A stretch of DNA of 64,000 nt from NCBI RefSeq assembly GCF_021165755.1, contig NZ_CP088936.1, positions 248,001 through 312,000 on the forward strand, written 5' to 3'. The DNA comes from Borrelia sp. RT5S. Its GTDB lineage: Bacteria; Spirochaetota; Spirochaetia; Borreliales; Borreliaceae. The position numbers and the translations under genes are program-made. Shown here in pieces: positions 8,632-17,564 of this stretch; positions within the stretch are counted from its first letter, which is position 1, and each line of letters starts with the position of its first letter. Below the pieces are notes generated by a model. The model worked only from the letters and a program-made list of their open reading frames with translations. It ran no database searches and was not told the origin of the DNA.

Positions 8632-9231
8632 ATGAGAACATTATTCTTTGCAACTGCGAATGTTAACAAGATAAATGAGGTGAAAAAGATTTTAAATATC
8701 CATAACATAAGACTTGAAATTCCTAAGAGTTTTGGTATAAGAGAAACAGGTACAACTTTTAAAGAAAATTCTTTACTCAAGGCAAAAGCTCTATTTGAAC
8801 TCTTAGACAGAAAGTATCACGTCTTTAGTGAAGATTCTGGTTTATGCATTGAAGCTTTAAATCTAGAGCCTGGTATTTATTCCAAAAGATATGGCAAATA
8901 TAAACTTGGGAAAAAACTTACCACTCATGAAAAAAATCAGCTCATCATCGATTTAATGAAAAATAAGACAAATAGAAAGGCATATTTTGTATGTATGGTT
9001 AGCCATATTTCAACAGACGGACAAATAAATAATTTTGAAGGCATCTTTAACGGTAGTATTGCTCCTGATGTTAACGGTTGCCAAAAGAATGGATTTGGGT
9101 ATGATCCAATATTCCTGACTAGTAACAATAAAAGACTCAGTGAATTAAGTCTTGCAGAAAAAAATAAGATATCTCACAGAGGAATTGCATTTACGAAATT
9201 TAAAAATTTTATAATGGATAGTCTGATTTAA
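8632..9231 (+). CDS. rdgB: dITP/XTP pyrophosphatase (HAM1/RdgB)
   Basis: House-cleaning enzyme that converts dITP, ITP and XTP to monophosphates and pyrophosphate. It has 199 residues from ATG 8632; the frame is open upstream to 8569, but the family begins with the strand [14 protein letters not shown], so the internal ATG fits. Motifs are [12 protein letters not shown] with [14 protein letters not shown] and SHRG near the C-terminus. No Shine-Dalgarno stands before the ATG, and the upstream sequence TTATTTATACA is AT-rich, so a very short or absent 5' leader is possible. Confidence 0.9.
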   Translation: MRTLFFATANVNKINEVKKILNIHNIRLEIPKSFGIRETGTTFKENSLLKAKALFELLDRKYHVFSEDSGLCIEALNLEPGIYSKRYGKYKLGKKLTTHEKNQLIIDLMKNKTNRKAYFVCMVSHISTDGQINNFEGIFNGSIAPDVNGCQKNGFGYDPIFLTSNNKRLSELSLAEKNKISHRGIAFTKFKNFIMDSLI

Positions 9232-9352
9232 TACTAAAGTTCAAGGGTAGCCCACATGTAAATTTTCCGTTTCTTGTAAAATTGAAAGCAAAGATTTAAA
9301 ATGGTTACTATTCATAATAACAGGTGTTGTGTTAAATAAAGGGGAAAGTTTA

Positions 9353-11122
9353 GTGGTAGATAGGGACAGAATCAATGAAGATGATAAGTGGAATTTATCT
9401 TCTCTGTTTAAGAATGATGAAGAATACAGACAGAAAGTAGTAGAAATCAAATTAAAACTCGAAGAGTTTAAGGAATATGAGAATTTGGTATTTGATTTAA
9501 ATATATTCAAGCAAGCCCTAAATGCCTACTACGAAATTGGGGAAGAATTAGAAAGAACAACTTATTACACGCATCTCCAATTAGAAACAGATGTAAGTAA
9601 TAAAACTTCAAATGAACTTCGAGCAATGAATGTTAATTTGGAAACGGAAGTATCCAATGCTACTTCATTTTTTATTCCAAAGATACTAAAGGCAGATACG
9701 AAACAAGTAAAGGAGTGGCTTGAGGATACAGAACTTAAAGATAAAAAAGTGGCTGTTGAAAACATCTTAAGAGAAAAAGAACATATTTTAAGTGAGGATG
9801 AAGAGAAAATATTAGCCAACTATACCTCCCTTTATTCATCTTATAACGACATATTCTCTGCGCTGACCAATGCTGACATGGAATTTGGAGAAATCGATGG
9901 GCAACCTCTAACTAATTCCACTTACAGCTTGTTTCTTCACAATGAAAACCAAGAAATGAGAAGAGACGCTTTTTTAAAATTTTATAAAGAATATCAAAAG
10001 CATGAAAATACATTGGCCAATCTTCTAATCGCTGATATAAATAAAAATAGGTTTCTGGCCAAAACGAGAAAATTTGAAGATACTGTTTCAATGAAGCTTT
10101 TTGGAAATAATATTGACAAAAAGGTTTATCTAAATCTAATTGAAACAGTTAACGAAAGTTTGCCTGTTGTACATGGATACTATGAATTTAGAAGAAAAAT
10201 ACTAAATCAAGAACATCTTAATCACTATGATGTTTACGTCCCTCTGACGAAAGACATCAAATTTAAAAATTCCTTTAATGAAGCTTGTGACAACATATTA
10301 CAATCTCTAGCAATACTGGGAAGCGAGTATACTGAAGTGCTCAGGAAAGGATTTTTTCAAGAGCGTTGGGTTGATAAATATGAAAACAAGGGGAAAAGGT
10401 CCGGTGCTTTTAGCGCAGGATCTTACAATGGCAAACCCTATATACTTATGAATTATAAAGACGAATCGATAAGAGAGATGTTTACCCTAGCACACGAGGC
10501 AGGACACTCTATGCATTCTTATTTCAGCATTAAAAATAATCCATTCCCCCATTATCAATACTCTATTTTTGAAGCAGAAATAGCATCCACAGTGAATGAA
10601 CAGATACTCGCCGATTACTTACTACAAAATGAAAAAGACACTGAAAAAATAAAATACATAAAACTAACCCAAATTGACGATCTACTTGCAACATTTTTCA
10701 GGCAAACGATGTTTGCTGAATTTGAATACATTATTCACGATATGGTTAATAAGGACAAGCCTGTGGTAAAAGATACACTGAAAGCAACTTATGCAGGGTT
10801 ACTAGAAAAATATTTTGGTTCAAGCCTTAGGTTTGATGAAAATAGCTCCCTGGAATGTCTGAGAATTCCTCATTTTTATTCGCCCTTCTATGTATATCAA
10901 TATGCGACAGGTATTACAGCTGCTCTTCTAATATATAAAAACATAAAAGAAGAAAAAAAGGATGCAATAAAGAACTACATAGAATTTTTAAAAACAGGAG
11001 GTTCAAAATATCCTCTAGATTCTTTAAAAGTTACCGGTGTTGATTTAACGTTAAAATCAACAATAGAGAATACAATCAACACATTTAAAGAACGTCTTGA
11101 GAGCGTAAAACAATTATTCTAA
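9353..11122 (+). CDS. pepF: Oligoendopeptidase F
   Basis: M3-family zinc metallopeptidase that cuts short peptides in the cytoplasm. I choose GTG at 9353 (589 residues) because AAAGGGGAAAG stands about 6 nt before it and the protein then starts MVDRDRINEDDKWNLSSLF, the usual family start. The GTG eight codons earlier has its purine stretch only 2 nt away. The catalytic HEAGH is near residue 380 (LAHEAGHSMHSYFS) with the third ligand Glu in IFEAEIASTVNEQI. The C-terminal PFYVYQYATGI is typical. The phosphatidylcholine synthase gene follows 14 bp later. Confidence 0.93.
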   Translation: MVDRDRINEDDKWNLSSLFKNDEEYRQKVVEIKLKLEEFKEYENLVFDLNIFKQALNAYYEIGEELERTTYYTHLQLETDVSNKTSNELRAMNVNLETEVSNATSFFIPKILKADTKQVKEWLEDTELKDKKVAVENILREKEHILSEDEEKILANYTSLYSSYNDIFSALTNADMEFGEIDGQPLTNSTYSLFLHNENQEMRRDAFLKFYKEYQKHENTLANLLIADINKNRFLAKTRKFEDTVSMKLFGNNIDKKVYLNLIETVNESLPVVHGYYEFRRKILNQEHLNHYDVYVPLTKDIKFKNSFNEACDNILQSLAILGSEYTEVLRKGFFQERWVDKYENKGKRSGAFSAGSYNGKPYILMNYKDESIREMFTLAHEAGHSMHSYFSIKNNPFPHYQYSIFEAEIASTVNEQILADYLLQNEKDTEKIKYIKLTQIDDLLATFFRQTMFAEFEYIIHDMVNKDKPVVKDTLKATYAGLLEKYFGSSLRFDENSSLECLRIPHFYSPFYVYQYATGITAALLIYKNIKEEKKDAIKNYIEFLKTGGSKYPLDSLKVTGVDLTLKSTIENTINTFKERLESVKQLF

Positions 11123-11136
11123 GGAAGGGGAGGCTT

Positions 11137-11841
11137 TTGAAAAACTTAAATCTCATCATAGCTTGGTCGGTACATATTCTAACGACCTCTGGGCTAATAG
11201 TTAGTTTTTACTCAATAATTGCCATAGTAAATGAAGATTATTCTCTTCTATTAAAGCTTACAATCATTGGTCTTCTGGTTGACGGAATTGATGGCACATT
11301 AGCAAGAAAATTTAAGATAAAAGAATTAATACCAACCGTTGACGGTGCACTTCTTGATAACATTGTAGATTATATAAACTACACGTTTATTCCTGCAGTA
11401 TTTTTTTATTACGGCTCCTTTTTAAAAAGTGAACACAAAATAATAGCTTGTATTGGTATCTTATTCGCATCAGCATATCAATTCTCAAGGACAGATGCAA
11501 AAACAAGCGATGATTTCTTTAGGGGCTTTCCCTCTTTATGGAATTTTTTAATAATTTTCAATCTCATTTTCGATATAGGACAAAGTGCAAATTTTATGAT
11601 GATATTGACATGCATTACCCTAAGTTTTGCGCCCATTAAATTCGTTTATCCATCAAAAACCAAAGAATTTAAGTTTCTAACAGTTCCTCTCACAATATTA
11701 ACTTCTTCTGTTTTCACACTGACAATATTCATAAACCTACCGGAGGCTTACTTGAGTATATCAAAAATGTTGATTGTTTTTTATTTTTTGTATCTCACCT
11801 TAATTAGCTTGTATTTGACATACAGGTCAAGAGAAAAATAA
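11137..11841 (+). CDS. pcs: Phosphatidylcholine synthase
   Basis: Membrane enzyme of the CDP-alcohol phosphatidyltransferase family, making phosphatidylcholine from CDP-diacylglycerol and choline in one step; phosphatidylcholine is a main Borrelia membrane lipid. It has 234 residues and about eight hydrophobic segments. The active-site pattern is seen as DGIDGTLAR, then a 12-residue spacer, then GALLDNIVD, supplying the metal-binding aspartates. The longer spacer is typical of Pcs. Start is TTG, with a long purine ribosome site AAGGAAGGGGAGG 3-4 nt before it. It is followed 9 bp later by a DedA-family gene. Confidence 0.87.
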   Translation: MKNLNLIIAWSVHILTTSGLIVSFYSIIAIVNEDYSLLLKLTIIGLLVDGIDGTLARKFKIKELIPTVDGALLDNIVDYINYTFIPAVFFYYGSFLKSEHKIIACIGILFASAYQFSRTDAKTSDDFFRGFPSLWNFLIIFNLIFDIGQSANFMMILTCITLSFAPIKFVYPSKTKEFKFLTVPLTILTSSVFTLTIFINLPEAYLSISKMLIVFYFLYLTLISLYLTYRSREK

Positions 11842-11850
11842 CGAGAGTTT

Positions 11851-12459
11851 ATGAACCTAATACTAGAATTTATAGATCTAAACATAGGCTATGCCCCGAT
11901 AGTATTTTTTACGCTGCTTATTCTTGCGGGGTTTAATATTCCAATCTCTGAAGATGCAATAGTTATAATGGGAGGCATACTTTCTAGTCGAAGAAGTGAA
12001 TACACAATCTTCATATTTTTAGGGATTTTCTGGGGGGCCTATATTGGAGATATAATTTCGTTCTACATAGGAAAACTTTTGGCATATAAATTGTTTAAAG
12101 AGAAAACAAGAGTTAATAAACTCATTAATACAATGAATTACTACTATGGGCAGTATGGAAGCCTAACTCTATTTTTTGGAAGGTTTATCCCATTTGGAAT
12201 TAGAAACGCAATATTCATGTCAGCAGGCATGGGAAACATGAGATCTCGTCATTTTTTCTTAGCTGATTTTTTTGCAGCTATTACATCCATCACAATTTAC
12301 TTTACACTAAGTTTTAAAATAGGTGAATCATTTAAGGTGATATTTCCCAAAATAAGAATGATACTACTAATAGTATTTATTGTTTTAATGATCATTATTT
12401 TAGTTTGTTTTTTTATAAAAAAGAAAAAAATACAACAAGTTGACAAACATTTTGAATAA
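11851..12459 (+). CDS. DedA-family membrane protein
   Basis: A 202-residue integral membrane protein of the DedA/SNARE-associated (VTT) superfamily, some members of which flip lipids such as undecaprenyl phosphate or phosphatidylethanolamine. Typical marks are ISEDAIVIMGGILSS near residue 35, GAYIGDIISFYIGK and the FFGRFIPFGIRNAIFMSAG motif with the conserved arginine. Five or so membrane segments and a basic tail are visible. Its last codons carry the -35 box of the downstream tRNA promoter. The transported substrate is unknown. Confidence 0.85.
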   Translation: MNLILEFIDLNIGYAPIVFFTLLILAGFNIPISEDAIVIMGGILSSRRSEYTIFIFLGIFWGAYIGDIISFYIGKLLAYKLFKEKTRVNKLINTMNYYYGQYGSLTLFFGRFIPFGIRNAIFMSAGMGNMRSRHFFLADFFAAITSITIYFTLSFKIGESFKVIFPKIRMILLIVFIVLMIIILVCFFIKKKKIQQVDKHFE

Positions 12460-12469
12460 AAAATATAAT
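12440..12469 (+). promoter_or_regulatory. Consensus sigma70 promoter for tRNA-Leu and leuS
   Basis: TTGACA (12440-12445) and TATAAT (12464-12469), both perfect consensus hexamers, are 18 nt apart. A start site about 7 nt on (near 12476) would fall just before the tRNA at 12479. The -35 box lies within dedA, whose stop ends at 12459. Confidence 0.85.
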
Positions 12470-12478
12470 TGCTTGTAC

Positions 12479-12562
12479 GCTGTGGTGGTGGAAGTGGTAG
12501 ACACGCTAGCTTGAGGGGCTAGTGGGTGAAAACTCGTGCTGGTTCAAGTCCAGTCCACAGCA
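12479..12562 (+). tRNA. tRNA-Leu(GAG)
   Basis: An 84-nt class II tRNA. The 7-bp acceptor stem is GCTGTGG (12479-12485) with CCACAGC (12555-12561) and an A discriminator at 12562. The anticodon stem CTAGC/GCTAG encloses loop TTGAGGG, giving anticodon GAG (codons CUC/CUU). A long variable arm follows, as expected for leucine tRNA, and the T arm is CTGG-TTCAAGT-CCAG. The CCA end is not encoded. It stands 138 nt upstream of the leucyl-tRNA synthetase gene on the same strand. Confidence 0.95.
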
Positions 12563-12700
12563 TGGTCGAGGAAGCCCTCACCTTCATGTTCAAGACAGTG
12601 TGGAGTTGAAGAGTTGATTTACTTTTCAACGAAATAGCTGTAGAATGGGGAGATGGTGTGAAAATTTTGGGACACAACGAGTATCTTACTGAGGGGCTGG
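12563..12700 (+). other. Structured spacer/leader between tRNA-Leu and leuS
   Basis: This 138-nt spacer is noticeably richer in G than its surroundings. A hairpin GTTGAAGA (12605-12612) with TTTTCAAC (12623-12630) is visible, 8 pairs with one G.U. The TTGAA in its left arm could alternatively pair with TTCAA at 12589-12593, so two mutually exclusive folds exist. No T-box or known riboswitch pattern was found. A GAGGGG ribosome site ends 4 nt before the leuS ATG. Confidence 0.4.
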
Positions 12701-15238
12701 ATGTCTGAGTACAATTTCAGAAAAATAGAGAAAAAATGGCAGCATTATTGGGATAGACATAAAACGTACAAAGTTGATGAGGATCCTGGTATTCCTAAAG
12801 AGAAAAGAATTTATATCCTTGACATGTTTCCTTATCCTTCTGCTGATGGGCTTCATGTCGGACATCCCTTGGGTTACACTGCTACTGATATATTGGCAAG
12901 ATATAAACTTTTGCATGGATTTAATGTGCTTCACCCAATGGGATTTGATAGCTTTGGACTTCCTGCAGAGAACTATGCAATACAAACAGGAAAACATCCA
13001 AGAAAGATAACAGAAAATAACATTGAAAAATTTAAAGAACAGATTAAAGCTTTGGGATTTGCATACGATTGGGACAGAGAAATTAGAACCCATGATGAGC
13101 ACTACTACAAATGGACACAATGGATATTTTTAAAATTGTACAAGAAGGGTTTAGCTTATACAAAGGAGATGCCTGTTTGGTATTGCCCTGCTCTTGGAAC
13201 AGTACTATCGAATGAAGAAATAGTACAGACATCTAGTGGTCCTAAGTCTGAACGCGGCCTCCACGAGGTAGAAAGGAGACCTTTAAGACAATGGATACTT
13301 AAAATTACAGAATATGCGGAAAGATTAACTGAAGATCTTCAGGAAGTAGACTGGCCTGAGTCGGTTAAAGAAATGCAGAAAAACTGGATCGGTAAATCAA
13401 TAGGAGCTGAAATCGAATTTGAGGTAAAAGACAGCCGAGAGAGGATTAAAGTATTTACAACAAGACCGGACACAATATTTGGGGTGACCTACTTAGTGCT
13501 AGCACCAGAGAACATTATAGTGGATAAAATAGCAAAAGATGAAATTAAGTCTTTTATATCAGATTATAGAAATAAGGAATGCCTTAAAAGCGATCTGGAG
13601 AGAACTTCTCTTGAAAAAGATAAAACAGGATTATTTACGGGAGCATATGCTCTTAATCCAATTACCCAAGAAGAGATTCCTATATGGGTAGGTAGCTATG
13701 TGCTTGGATCCTACGGCACTGGTTCTGTGATGAGCGTTCCAGCTCATGATGAGAGAGATTTTGAATTTGCTAGAAAGTACAATTTAGATATAAAACAGGT
13801 AGTTTTAAAGCTAGGAGATAACGAAATAAACAAAATATTAGAAAAACCATTTACTGAAGATGGTATTTCCATTAATACGCCTAGGGAATTTAATAATCTA
13901 CAGACTGGTGAAGTAAAGGAAAGAGTAGTAGAATGGCTCATTAAAAATGATAAGGGAAGAAGAAAGACCAATTATAAGATCAGAGATTGGATTTTCTCGA
14001 GGCAGAGATATTGGGGCGAACCCATTCCTGTTGTGCTTGACGAGAATCTAGTTGCAACACCACTAGAAGAATGTGAATTGCCTCTAAAACTTCCAGAAAT
14101 AGAAAATTATAAGCCATCTGGCACAGGTGAGTCTCCTTTAGCAAGGATTCACGACTGGGTAAATGTAGAATATAGAGGGAAAAGATACAAGAGAGAAACA
14201 AATACAATGCCTCAATGGGCAGGTTCATGCTGGTATTACATTCGCTATCTTGATCCGAACAATGAAAAAGAATTTGCTAGTAAAGAAAAAATTAATTACT
14301 GGTTGCCAGTTGATCTCTACGTTGGGGGTGCTGAACATTCGGTGCTACATCTTCTGTACGCAAGGTTTTGGCACAAAGTATTGTACGATTTAGGATACGT
14401 TAATACAAAAGAGCCTTTTATAAGACTTGTAAACCAGGGAATGATAACATCATTTGCTTATCAGGATGAAAACGGAATTCTAATTCCCAATGATGAGGTT
14501 ATACAGCGAGATAATAAATTTTTTGCTAGAGATAGTGATAAAGAACTAAAGCAAATAATCGCTAAGATGTCAAAATCGTTAAAAAATGTCGTCAACCCTG
14601 ATGATATTATCAATGAATATGGAGCAGATTCAATGAGAATTTATGAAATGTTCATGGGACCTTTAACTGATTCAAAGCCCTGGAATACAAAAGGATTAAT
14701 TGGAGTTTTTAGGTTCTTAAATAAGATTTGGACTATTAAAAATAAAGAACTAACAACACAAACAGCACCTAAGGAAATAATGTCCCAACTTCACAAAACG
14801 ATAAAAAAGGTGACAGAAGATATAGAAAGTCTAAATTTCAACACCGCAATATCATCACTGATGATATTTGTGAATGAACTTTTAAAATATGATAAAAACT
14901 ATAAGGAAATATTTAAACCTCTTACCATCATACTGTCGCCTTTTGTCCCTCACTTGGGAGAGGAGTTGTGGGAATATATGGAAGAAAGGCCTAGCATATT
15001 TAAAAGCGCAAAATGGCCCGAATATGATCCAAGTCTCATTATTGATAGTACAAGAGAAATTGCATTACAAGTCAACGGTAAAATAAGGGATAGGATTGTA
15101 CTAGATAAAGGAATAAATGAGGATACTCTTAGGGAAATAGCACTAAAAAATGAAAAGATTATGAAAAATATCGAAAACAGGCAAATACTTAAGATAATTA
15201 CGGTTAAAGATAAACTTATAAACATAGTAACAAAATGA
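12701..15238 (+). CDS. leuS: Leucyl-tRNA synthetase
   Basis: Class I aminoacyl-tRNA synthetase charging tRNA-Leu; 845 residues, normal bacterial length. The HIGH signature appears as HVGH (near residue 50, in PSADGLHVGHPLGY) and the KMSKS loop as KMSKSLKNVV (about 622). The editing CP1 domain lies between, with the conserved TTRPDTIFGVTYLVLAPE. The anticodon-binding and C-terminal tRNA-binding domains close the protein (IALQVNGKIRDRI). It shares a promoter region with tRNA-Leu(GAG), so enzyme and substrate are probably co-transcribed (inference). Confidence 0.97.
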   Translation: MSEYNFRKIEKKWQHYWDRHKTYKVDEDPGIPKEKRIYILDMFPYPSADGLHVGHPLGYTATDILARYKLLHGFNVLHPMGFDSFGLPAENYAIQTGKHPRKITENNIEKFKEQIKALGFAYDWDREIRTHDEHYYKWTQWIFLKLYKKGLAYTKEMPVWYCPALGTVLSNEEIVQTSSGPKSERGLHEVERRPLRQWILKITEYAERLTEDLQEVDWPESVKEMQKNWIGKSIGAEIEFEVKDSRERIKVFTTRPDTIFGVTYLVLAPENIIVDKIAKDEIKSFISDYRNKECLKSDLERTSLEKDKTGLFTGAYALNPITQEEIPIWVGSYVLGSYGTGSVMSVPAHDERDFEFARKYNLDIKQVVLKLGDNEINKILEKPFTEDGISINTPREFNNLQTGEVKERVVEWLIKNDKGRRKTNYKIRDWIFSRQRYWGEPIPVVLDENLVATPLEECELPLKLPEIENYKPSGTGESPLARIHDWVNVEYRGKRYKRETNTMPQWAGSCWYYIRYLDPNNEKEFASKEKINYWLPVDLYVGGAEHSVLHLLYARFWHKVLYDLGYVNTKEPFIRLVNQGMITSFAYQDENGILIPNDEVIQRDNKFFARDSDKELKQIIAKMSKSLKNVVNPDDIINEYGADSMRIYEMFMGPLTDSKPWNTKGLIGVFRFLNKIWTIKNKELTTQTAPKEIMSQLHKTIKKVTEDIESLNFNTAISSLMIFVNELLKYDKNYKEIFKPLTIILSPFVPHLGEELWEYMEERPSIFKSAKWPEYDPSLIIDSTREIALQVNGKIRDRIVLDKGINEDTLREIALKNEKIMKNIENRQILKIITVKDKLINIVTK

Positions 15239-15248
15239 AGAGGCAGAA

Positions 15249-17564
15249 ATGAACTTTGAGAAACTAACCATTAAATACAGAGCCCTTATATTCCTGGTAT
15301 TCACGTTAATAACCGTTTTTTTAGGAATTTTTTGGAAAAACATAGAATTCGACTCTAACATTTTAAAGCTTATTCCAAAAACCAAAGAAACTGAGAGAAT
15401 AATAGACATAGACAAGAGTAATTCACTCCTATCAACAATCGTAATATTTAAGGATAAAAAGAGTATTTTTAATAAGGAAACCTTTGAGAAGATTAATAAA
15501 GCAGCAGATGATATAACTGGAATACTGAAAGTGACCTCTAACTCTGTTACAAGCATATTTACCTATTTTCCGCAATTTAAAAAAGATAGATACACAGATG
15601 AAGAAATAGCTGAAATAAGAAAAAAGGTAAATTCGACATCATTTGTAAAAAACACATTCTTAAACAATGATGAAAACTTGACCTATTTCATAGTAGTACC
15701 CACAGAAACTGAAAAAATAAATTTTAGTAGAAGCCTGAAGAACGAACTTGAAGAAATGGAAGCCGCAATCAAAAGGTATGAAACTGATGAACTTAAGCTT
15801 TACTTAACAGGCGATCTTGTGGTAAGAGAAAAAATACTCAATTATATGGCTGACGACTTTACCTTTTTAGGTCCCCTAGCTACTCTTGTGGTGATCTTAT
15901 CTCTTTATCTTGTTGTAAAAAACATAGCAGGAGCTCTCATCCCTGTACTCATTGCAACATTTGCATTAGCTTGGACTTTTGGAATTAAAGGCCTTGTAAG
16001 GTCTCCTATTACTGTTCCGGAAACGACAATGGTTGTATTACTTATTTCAATTGGATGTGCTAATGCTGTTCACATAATAAATGGAGTACTTAAGAGAATA
16101 AAAAGCGAACCTTTATCTAGAGAAACAATAGTTACTACAATAAAGACTTTAAGAGTACCAATACTTCTAACCTCGCTTACAACAGCTCTTGGCTTCTTGT
16201 CATTGATGGCTTCATCGATTCATGCATACAGAACGATGGGAATTTTTATGGCAACAGGAGTGCTTATTGGAATGATCATGTCTTTGTTATTGCTGCCTGG
16301 GATATTGGTCTACATTCCATTCAAGTGTAGAGCAATAAAGGGAAGTAAACCTGCCAGAGACGGTTTTCTTGAAAAGCTCTCAACTAAAAACAAGAAGATC
16401 ACAAATTGGATATTAAGCAACAAGTATCTCTCGTTTGTCATAACTTTATTTATTTTATTCATATCCATAATGGGCCTTCTGAGGATAGAAATTAACTTTG
16501 ATGAAAAAGATTATTTTCAAGAATATACGAGTGTAAAACAAACACTAAATTTGATGCAAAAGGAGATAGGAGGAATTTCAATTATTAAAATTGAACTAAA
16601 TGGTACTCCTGGAGCATTTAAAAACGCAAAAAATATGCAGAATTTAGATTTAATTACAGATAAGATTGATTCATTTACTGATAGAACACAATCTAGTTCG
16701 ATAAATGGGATAATAAGATTTATGAACTTTAAATTTAAAAAAGAAAATCCGGCTGAATACAGGCTCCCTGAAAATCAGTCTATATTAAACAAGCTAATTT
16801 TACTAATCAGTAGAAGTAGCTCCATGAAAGACCTGACAAAAATGTATGTCAATGACGATTGGTCTCAAATATCAATTATTGTAAGAATTGATAAAAATTC
16901 AACCGAGGAAATAAAAATTTTCGCGGCTTATGTAAGTAATTTACTCAATAAGCATATGCCAGGATATGAATATCACTTCTCGGGAGCATACGACAAAATA
17001 TTAATATCTAAAACTATGGTAGCAGAACAAATTACTAACATTATTACAACACTTAGTGCAATAACAGTATTGCTAATGTTATTCTTCAGATCAATTAAAA
17101 CTGGGATCATAATTGCTATTCCAGTCGCATGGTCCGTATTCTTGAATTTCGCCGTAATGAGACTTTTTGGAATAACACTAAATCCTGCAACAGCAACAAT
17201 TGCATCTGTTAGCATGGGTGTAGGAGTAGATTACTCTATCCACTTCTTTAATGCATTCAAATTAAACTACAAAAAAATTAACGATTATAAAAAGGCTTTG
17301 CTTGAATCAATTCCGAATGTATTTAATGGAATTTTCGCAAATTCAATCTCAGTAGGCATAGGATTCCTGACATTAATATTCTCTACTTACAAAATAATTG
17401 CAACGCTTGGAGCCATCATAGCTTTTACAATGCTAACCACTTCCCTTGCCTCACTAACACTGCTCCCACTGCTCATTTATCTATTCAAACCCAAAATCAA
17501 AACAACAAAGACAGCAGATGAGAGAAAGTACCACGACGTCGCAAAGCTTAACCCAAACGTCTAG
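15249..17564 (+). CDS. RND/MMPL-type membrane transporter
   Basis: A 771-residue inner-membrane exporter of the RND superfamily, hydrophobe/MMPL subgroup. It has two similar halves, each with one membrane helix, a periplasmic domain (about 35-200 and 425-570) and five more helices. In the second half the proton-relay motif is intact (GVGVDYSIHFFNAF, near residue 660). The matching place in the first half reads SIGCANAVHIING, without the aspartate. No periplasmic adaptor or outer-membrane channel gene is adjacent. The cargo is unknown; lipid or sterol-like hydrophobes are handled by relatives. Its end overlaps the convergent lon gene by 4 nt. Confidence 0.85.
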   Translation: MNFEKLTIKYRALIFLVFTLITVFLGIFWKNIEFDSNILKLIPKTKETERIIDIDKSNSLLSTIVIFKDKKSIFNKETFEKINKAADDITGILKVTSNSVTSIFTYFPQFKKDRYTDEEIAEIRKKVNSTSFVKNTFLNNDENLTYFIVVPTETEKINFSRSLKNELEEMEAAIKRYETDELKLYLTGDLVVREKILNYMADDFTFLGPLATLVVILSLYLVVKNIAGALIPVLIATFALAWTFGIKGLVRSPITVPETTMVVLLISIGCANAVHIINGVLKRIKSEPLSRETIVTTIKTLRVPILLTSLTTALGFLSLMASSIHAYRTMGIFMATGVLIGMIMSLLLLPGILVYIPFKCRAIKGSKPARDGFLEKLSTKNKKITNWILSNKYLSFVITLFILFISIMGLLRIEINFDEKDYFQEYTSVKQTLNLMQKEIGGISIIKIELNGTPGAFKNAKNMQNLDLITDKIDSFTDRTQSSSINGIIRFMNFKFKKENPAEYRLPENQSILNKLILLISRSSSMKDLTKMYVNDDWSQISIIVRIDKNSTEEIKIFAAYVSNLLNKHMPGYEYHFSGAYDKILISKTMVAEQITNIITTLSAITVLLMLFFRSIKTGIIIAIPVAWSVFLNFAVMRLFGITLNPATATIASVSMGVGVDYSIHFFNAFKLNYKKINDYKKALLESIPNVFNGIFANSISVGIGFLTLIFSTYKIIATLGAIIAFTMLTTSLASLTLLPLLIYLFKPKIKTTKTADERKYHDVAKLNPNV

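Noticed and set aside
12563-12700. T-box or amino-acid-sensing riboswitch before leuS
   Set aside because: No T-box sequence, specifier loop or terminator/antiterminator pair is recognisable; only small alternative hairpins.
12686-13120. 144-codon minus-strand open frame across the leuS start
   Set aside because: Opposite strand to a clear leuS with HVGH motif; no ribosome site and no recognisable domain. It is a shadow of leuS codon use.
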